This document shows positions 6,569 to 9,666 of a stretch of DNA of 9,666 bases, piece by piece. Below the pieces are notes generated by a model that had not been told where the DNA came from, did not search any database, and was given only the letters and a program-made list of their open reading frames with translations. The DNA is from Chloroflexota bacterium (GTDB taxonomy: Bacteria > Chloroflexota > Anaerolineae > Anaerolineales > UBA4823). The stretch lies in NCBI GenBank assembly GCA_017860725.1, contig JAGDMX010000169.1, positions 1-9,666 on the forward strand, read 5' to 3'. Every line of letters begins with the position of its first letter. Position 1 is the first letter of the stretch. A program made the translations under genes and the position numbers.

Positions 6569-8170
6569 ATGAGTATTCGTGGGAGGGTATGTGGATTGAC
6601 TGGCACAAATCGGGCAAGACTAATTTGGATCGGTTCGCTGCTGAGTTTGGTGGCTCTGGCATGTAATTTCCCCTCAGTATTTCCGAAACCGTCAGGGATC
6701 ACTGCAGGCGAATTCCAACAAACCCTGACCGCAATGGCTCCTTCGGCCGGGGACAACCAGACGCCAGTGCCCACTCAGACGGAGACCCTGGTGGCACCGT
6801 TCAGCGGCCTATCCACCGCTACCCCTGGGCAGCTACCAGTAGAGCCTCCTCCAGCAGACGGTGCACCGATGCAGTTCGAGTATGTGGTCCAGTCGGGAGA
6901 TACATTGGCTGCACTGGCCAAGCGGTTTGACATTGCTCCGGAGGAGATAACTTCCGATCAGCCTCTGGCAGCCGAAGCTTACCTGCCACCTGGGCAGCGG
7001 TTGGTGATCCCAAACCGGGTTGGATCTATTGAATACCCCAGCGCGGTGCTACCGGACAGCGAGCTAGTCAACAGCCCTTCAGCGGCCGGCTTTTCCATTG
7101 GAGACTACATCCAGGGGGCAGGTGGTTTCCTGAGCACTTACTCCGAGACGGTCAATGGGGCTACTCTGACTGGCACGGAGATCGTCGAAAAAGTGGCATT
7201 GGAGAACTCCGTTAATGCGCGCTTCCTGTTAGCCTTCCTGGAATACCGCTCGGGGTGGGTGCTGGGAGCGCCCCGCGACTCGGCAGACCTGGCGCACCCG
7301 ATTGGATTTTATGTGCCGGATTACCGCGGCCTGTATAAAGAGCTGGTACTGACAGCTACCCAAGCAGGTAAAGGTTATTATGGCTGGCGGTCGGGAGACC
7401 TGACCAGCATGGAATTTCATGATGGTGAGACCTTAAGGCTGGATCCGACCTTAAATGCCGCATCAGCAGCGGTGCAGCGCCTGTTTGCCCTGTTTTATTC
7501 CCGTCAGGATTGGGAAGCGGCTGTGTATGGGTCGGAAGGCTTTGTGGAGCTTTATCAACAACTGTATGGCGATGCCTGGGCGCGGGCAGCCGGGATTGAA
7601 CCATTATTCCCGGCTGGTCTGGCGCAGCCGGCATTGGAACTACCTTTTGCAGTTGGGGAGCGCTGGGGCTTTACCGGTGGACCTCACCTGACGTGGAATT
7701 CTGGCAGCCCGCGCGGCGCCATTGATTTTTCGCCAACAACTGGAGGAGCAGCCTGCTCCATGTCGTCAGCCTGGGTGACCGCCTCAGGGTCGGGGGTGGT
7801 GACGCGCTCGAGTGATAACGTGGTCGCCCTTGACCTGGATGGAGATGGGTTCGAGCAAACCGGCTGGGTGTTGATCTATTTACACCTTCCGGAAGATGAT
7901 CGCATCCAGGCTGGCACCCGGGTGAATCTGGACGACCGGTTGGGACACCCCTCGTGTGAGCGCGGCAAGTCGACCGGCACGCATGTGCATATCGCTCGCA
8001 AATATAACGGCGAGTGGCTCCCGGCGGATGGGCCGCTGCCATTTGTGCTGAGCGGCTGGGAGGTTCAGGAGGGGAGTAAATCCTACCAGGGGGCTCTGGT
8101 CAAAGGCGATCGGATCGTGACCGCCAACCCAGGCGGCCCCAGCTCGGCGTTGATCATCCGGGGGGATTGA
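6569..8170 (+). CDS. LysM lipoprotein with LasA-like M23 metallopeptidase domain
   Basis: This is a probable secreted cell-wall hydrolase of 533 residues. The N-terminus has Arg residues, a hydrophobic stretch and a lipobox VALAC ending at Cys32, so it should be lipid-anchored. A Pro/Thr-rich linker (about 33-100) leads to a LysM domain (about 103-149, YVVQSGDTLAALAKRF to RLVIPN) that would bind peptidoglycan. A helical middle region (about 160-360) includes LLAFLEYRSGWV and YYGWRSGDL; I recall this kind of segment from other Chloroflexota M23 proteins but know of no function. The C-terminal domain is M23, LasA-like: GPHLTWNSGSPRGAIDFS gives His373 and Asp386 with the 13-residue spacing of LasA's zinc ligands, YLHL gives His439, and GTHVHIA gives His472 and His474. 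The zinc and catalytic residues thus look complete. The frame is open to a GTG at 6482, but that lies in the terminator. ATG 6569 opens the signal peptide; GTG 6554 is an alternative. It ends 8 bp from a convergent gene. Confidence 0.87.
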   Translation: MSIRGRVCGLTGTNRARLIWIGSLLSLVALACNFPSVFPKPSGITAGEFQQTLTAMAPSAGDNQTPVPTQTETLVAPFSGLSTATPGQLPVEPPPADGAPMQFEYVVQSGDTLAALAKRFDIAPEEITSDQPLAAEAYLPPGQRLVIPNRVGSIEYPSAVLPDSELVNSPSAAGFSIGDYIQGAGGFLSTYSETVNGATLTGTEIVEKVALENSVNARFLLAFLEYRSGWVLGAPRDSADLAHPIGFYVPDYRGLYKELVLTATQAGKGYYGWRSGDLTSMEFHDGETLRLDPTLNAASAAVQRLFALFYSRQDWEAAVYGSEGFVELYQQLYGDAWARAAGIEPLFPAGLAQPALELPFAVGERWGFTGGPHLTWNSGSPRGAIDFSPTTGGAACSMSSAWVTASGSGVVTRSSDNVVALDLDGDGFEQTGWVLIYLHLPEDDRIQAGTRVNLDDRLGHPSCERGKSTGTHVHIARKYNGEWLPADGPLPFVLSGWEVQEGSKSYQGALVKGDRIVTANPGGPSSALIIRGD

Positions 8171-8178
8171 ACAAGTGG

Positions 8179-8655
8179 TTAATCGTTTTCACCCTCTTCT
8201 CCGCCTTCGCCTCCCTCGCCACCAAAGGTGGCAATCAACCCCTTAAGAAGCTCCTGTTTCTCGCTGTCATTCAATCGCGCCGAGGAGTGCATCAGTAGAA
8301 ACATGCGCGGCGGCATCTCTCCGTTCTGGAGAAGCTCTGCGGCTTCACCGCCCTCATTCTCCGGGCGCCCCCACTCGGAAACATTAAATTTGGCACGGCC
8401 TTCTAACGTATCGTTCTGGATCAACAGCGATACAGGCGGGACATTGCTGTACCAGGGCCAGACGGTCTCGTTGCTGTGGCAGTCAGCGCAAGCACGGAAA
8501 AAAAGCTCTCTGGTGCGCGGGCTGTCCCACTGTGGCTCCGCTGTCACGGGTGGATTGGTATGACCACCGCGCTGAGATATGAACGAGATGGCAATGCAGG
8601 ACACGATCAGACAGGCAAGCAAGATGAGTAGGATGGTAAGTATTCGCCTGGACAT
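8179..8655 (-). CDS. Membrane-anchored haem-binding domain protein (single CxxCH)
   Basis: This 158-residue protein matches the Haem_bd type of small cytochrome-like domain. Residues 5-27 form a hydrophobic N-terminal anchor after RR. Cys20 sits in a lipobox-like LIVSC, but the stretch after it is also hydrophobic, so an uncleaved anchor is as likely as a lipoprotein. CADCH at 56-60 would hold c-type haem covalently, with His60 as one axial ligand. It is followed by the family-typical SNET.WPWYS at 61-70, EWG at 94-96 and GEMPP at 112-116, where Met114 could be the second ligand. The domain faces outside the cytoplasm. The function of the family is not well known; electron transfer or redox sensing is plausible. 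The C-terminus is a low-complexity Gly/Glu tail (about 145-158). The ATG at 8655 has AGGAG five bases upstream and is preferred to a TTG at 8676. It is divergent from the pentapeptide-repeat gene and convergent with the lipoprotein gene. Confidence 0.85.
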   Translation of the reverse strand: MSRRILTILLILLACLIVSCIAISFISQRGGHTNPPVTAEPQWDSPRTRELFFRACADCHSNETVWPWYSNVPPVSLLIQNDTLEGRAKFNVSEWGRPENEGGEAAELLQNGEMPPRMFLLMHSSARLNDSEKQELLKGLIATFGGEGGEGGEEGEND

Positions 8656-8714
8656 ATGATCTCCTGAATCGGTCAATCAAAGGATTTTCGGATGGGTGAA
8701 AATGGATAACCAAC

Positions 8715-8735
8715 CGTATACCAATTCAGTATACG
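8715..8735. promoter_or_regulatory. Operator-like inverted repeat
   Basis: Perfect 7-bp arms, CGTATAC (8715-8721) and GTATACG (8729-8735), flank a 7-bp A/T-rich spacer. The half-site centres are 14 bp apart, a layout compatible with a dimeric helix-turn-helix repressor; the GTATAC core is itself palindromic. It lies between divergent genes and overlaps the predicted -10 of the haem-protein gene. No regulator gene is in the window, so the binding protein is unknown. No T-run follows on either strand, so it is not a terminator. Confidence 0.5.
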
Positions 8736-8756
8736 CCTGCAAGTTTAAATCTACAA
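8728..8756 (-). promoter_or_regulatory. Candidate promoter of the haem-binding protein gene
   Basis: Read on the minus strand, TTGTAG (8756-8751) and TATACT (8733-8728) are separated by 17 bases. The -10 matches consensus at five of six positions; the -35 matches only in its TTG. Transcription would start near 8721, leaving a leader of about 65 bases before ATG 8655. The -10 lies within the inverted repeat, so a protein bound there would block transcription. No convincing plus-strand promoter was found for the pentapeptide gene in 8736-8887. Confidence 0.4.
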
Positions 8757-8887
8757 GATGATAGCATCGAACGATTTGCGGATCAGGTATGGATAAATTT
8801 GTAGAAATCGGATAAAATTACTCTGTACTAAACCAGTCCTGTCCAGGGCTTGGGGTGGAAACTTATTAGAAGGAGTTGATTTAAACA

Positions 8888-9574
8888 ATGTCTGAGGCAT
8901 TAATGGGTGTGATCATCGGCGGCACCTTTGGCTTCTTAGGTGCCCTCACGGGTATTTTAGCCAATACCTGGCTGGACGCGCGCAAGGCCCGGCGAGATCG
9001 GCTGCGCGAAGTGCGATTGAGGCTGGTGGGCGATCGCGTGCAGACCTCTGAGGTGCTGGATTTCATCAGTATTGGTCGCCAAAGGCAATGGCCGCGTTTC
9101 TGGGTTCACAGTCACGCCGATCTGAGCCGCGCCCAGCTGCAGGAGATTGACCTGCGCGGGCAGGATCTGCACGGCGTAAAGCTGTTCCGGGCCAACCTCA
9201 GCCAAATCGATTTGGATTTGGCAAACCTCAGTGGGGCAGACCTCAGCAAGGCTGATATGAACGGTGCAGACCTCAGCCTGGCAAATCTGAGCGGGGCAAA
9301 GCTGGGACGAGCCAACCTGGCATACGCTGAGTTGTTCAAGGCCGACTTGAGCAAGACCAAGCTGCGCAATGCCGATCTAAGTCATGCTGACCTGACCCAG
9401 GCAGATTTGAGCGGGGCTGATTTAACCATGGCAAACCTGAGCGGGGCGCGCCTGACAGGCGCCAAAATCTCCCCACAACAGCTGGCCAGCGCCGCCTCGC
9501 TGGAAGGGGCAACCCTGCCTGACGGAACACTCCATCAGGCTCCAGGCGAAGTTTTCGCTGAAGGATCCTCCTGA
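8888..9574 (+). CDS. Membrane-anchored pentapeptide-repeat protein
   Basis: This 228-residue protein starts with a Gly-rich hydrophobic helix (about 7-28), followed by a basic, charged segment (ARKARRDRLREVRLRL, 31-46) that may form a coiled coil and should lie in the cytoplasm. After a linker, residues 76-195 are 24 uninterrupted pentapeptide repeats of the A(D/N)LSx type (for example GADLS, RANLS, KADLS), ending in GAKIS. By family knowledge these fold into a right-handed quadrilateral beta-helix with four repeats per turn, here about six turns. A short tail with SLEGATLPDGT follows. The function of most such proteins is unknown. DNA-gyrase mimicry as in Qnr or MfpA is unlikely for a membrane-tethered form, and a protein-interaction scaffold is more plausible. 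ATG 8888 is preceded by AGAAGGAG (8868-8875), 12 bases away, which is rather far. The upstream region is shared with the divergent haem-protein gene. Confidence 0.88.
   Translation: MSEALMGVIIGGTFGFLGALTGILANTWLDARKARRDRLREVRLRLVGDRVQTSEVLDFISIGRQRQWPRFWVHSHADLSRAQLQEIDLRGQDLHGVKLFRANLSQIDLDLANLSGADLSKADMNGADLSLANLSGAKLGRANLAYAELFKADLSKTKLRNADLSHADLTQADLSGADLTMANLSGARLTGAKISPQQLASAASLEGATLPDGTLHQAPGEVFAEGSS
9113..9472 (+). repeat. Coding 15-bp imperfect repeats (pentapeptide units)
   Basis: Twenty-four degenerate 15-bp units with a recurring core like GCxGACCTGAGC encode the pentapeptide beta-helix. The divergence between units shows selection on the protein pattern rather than a recent DNA tandem expansion, though close copies (GCAGACCTCAGC-like) at 9236-9276 suggest local duplication. 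Confidence 0.8.
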
Positions 9575-9597
9575 TTCAGTTCTTCATCGCCTGAAGA

Positions 9598-9666
9598 TTA
9601 TCCGGCGCTCTTTAAACCAAGCAGCAAGCGCACATCCAGATGGGTGAAATCCGGGACAGCTTGCAA
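9598..9666 (-). CDS. Possible C-terminal end of a minus-strand gene (truncated by window)
   Basis: The minus strand is open from the window edge to a TAA at 9600-9598 and encodes 22 residues, including AVPDFTHLDVRLLLGLKSAG. The composition looks protein-like, and the gene would be convergent with the pentapeptide-repeat gene, 23 bp from its stop. It is too short to assign a family or to be sure it is coding. Confidence 0.3.
   Translation of the reverse strand: MQAVPDFTHLDVRLLLGLKSAG

Noticed and set aside
7671..8042. 123-residue minus-strand reading frame inside the lipoprotein gene
   Set aside because: Arg/Pro/Ser-rich shadow of the LasA-like domain with no recognisable motif.
8228..8563. 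Plus-strand reading frame opposite the haem-binding gene
   Set aside because: The minus strand has a clear CxxCH haem-domain protein with a good ribosome binding site; the plus frame has no motifs.
8791..8819. GGATAAA direct repeats (8791 and 8810) as promoter or regulator sites
   Set aside because: They are short, A/T-rich and only two copies, and no -35/-10 pair with acceptable spacing could be built from them.
9112..9369. 85-residue minus-strand reading frame opposite the pentapeptide repeats
   Set aside because: Its repetitive RSAPLRFA pattern is only the complement of the pentapeptide-coding repeats.
9113..9472. CRISPR-like or satellite repeat array
   Set aside because: The 15-bp periodicity is continuous and coding, without unique spacers, and is explained by pentapeptide repeats.

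Overview
The window is 9.67 kb of mid-GC (low-to-mid 50s %, by eye) bacterial DNA. It most resembles the Chloroflexota, in particular Anaerolineae. That is an inference from gene style: a lipoprotein combining LysM, a helical 'EYRSGW' region and a LasA-type peptidase, a cell-surface polysaccharide cluster with CysK and FemAB-like genes, and a membrane-anchored CxxCH haem protein. There is no rRNA or other phylogenetic marker. I saw no tRNA, CRISPR array, insertion sequence or phage gene.

Region 1 (1-6397, all + strand) is the end of a cell-surface polysaccharide cluster that probably begins outside the window. In order it holds: the C-terminal end of a FemAB/GNAT-like acyl- or aminoacyl-transferase; an uncharacterised cysteine-containing protein of 181 residues; a cysteine synthase (cysK); a large membrane phosphoglycosyl transferase with unusual domain order; an extended SDR NAD-dependent epimerase/dehydratase; a sugar-1-phosphate nucleotidyltransferase; and a DegT-family sugar aminotransferase interrupted by an internal deletion with a frameshift. 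Most gaps are 5-51 bp (83 bp before the sugar transferase), which fits one or two operons. A strong intrinsic terminator follows at 6461-6492. The nucleotidyltransferase, epimerase and aminotransferase would make an activated, possibly amino, sugar. The phosphoglycosyl transferase would load a sugar phosphate onto undecaprenyl phosphate. CysK and the FemAB-like protein could supply and attach an amino acid; that last point is speculation.

Region 2 (6569-8170, +) is one secreted lipoprotein with a Pro/Thr-rich linker, a LysM domain, a helical middle region and a C-terminal LasA-like M23 metallopeptidase with all expected zinc ligands. It is a probable cell-wall hydrolase.

Region 3 (8179-9574) is a divergent pair. 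On the minus strand is a membrane-anchored haem-binding protein with one CxxCH motif; on the plus strand is a membrane-anchored pentapeptide-repeat protein with 24 uninterrupted repeats. Their shared intergenic region holds a perfect 7-bp inverted repeat that overlaps a plausible promoter for the haem protein. The last 70 bases may hold the end of another minus-strand gene.

The points most worth a second look are the catalytic-domain-first sugar transferase with Asn in place of the usual catalytic Asp, the broken aminotransferase, the unknown cysteine-containing protein next to FemAB-like and cysK genes, and the operator-like inverted repeat.
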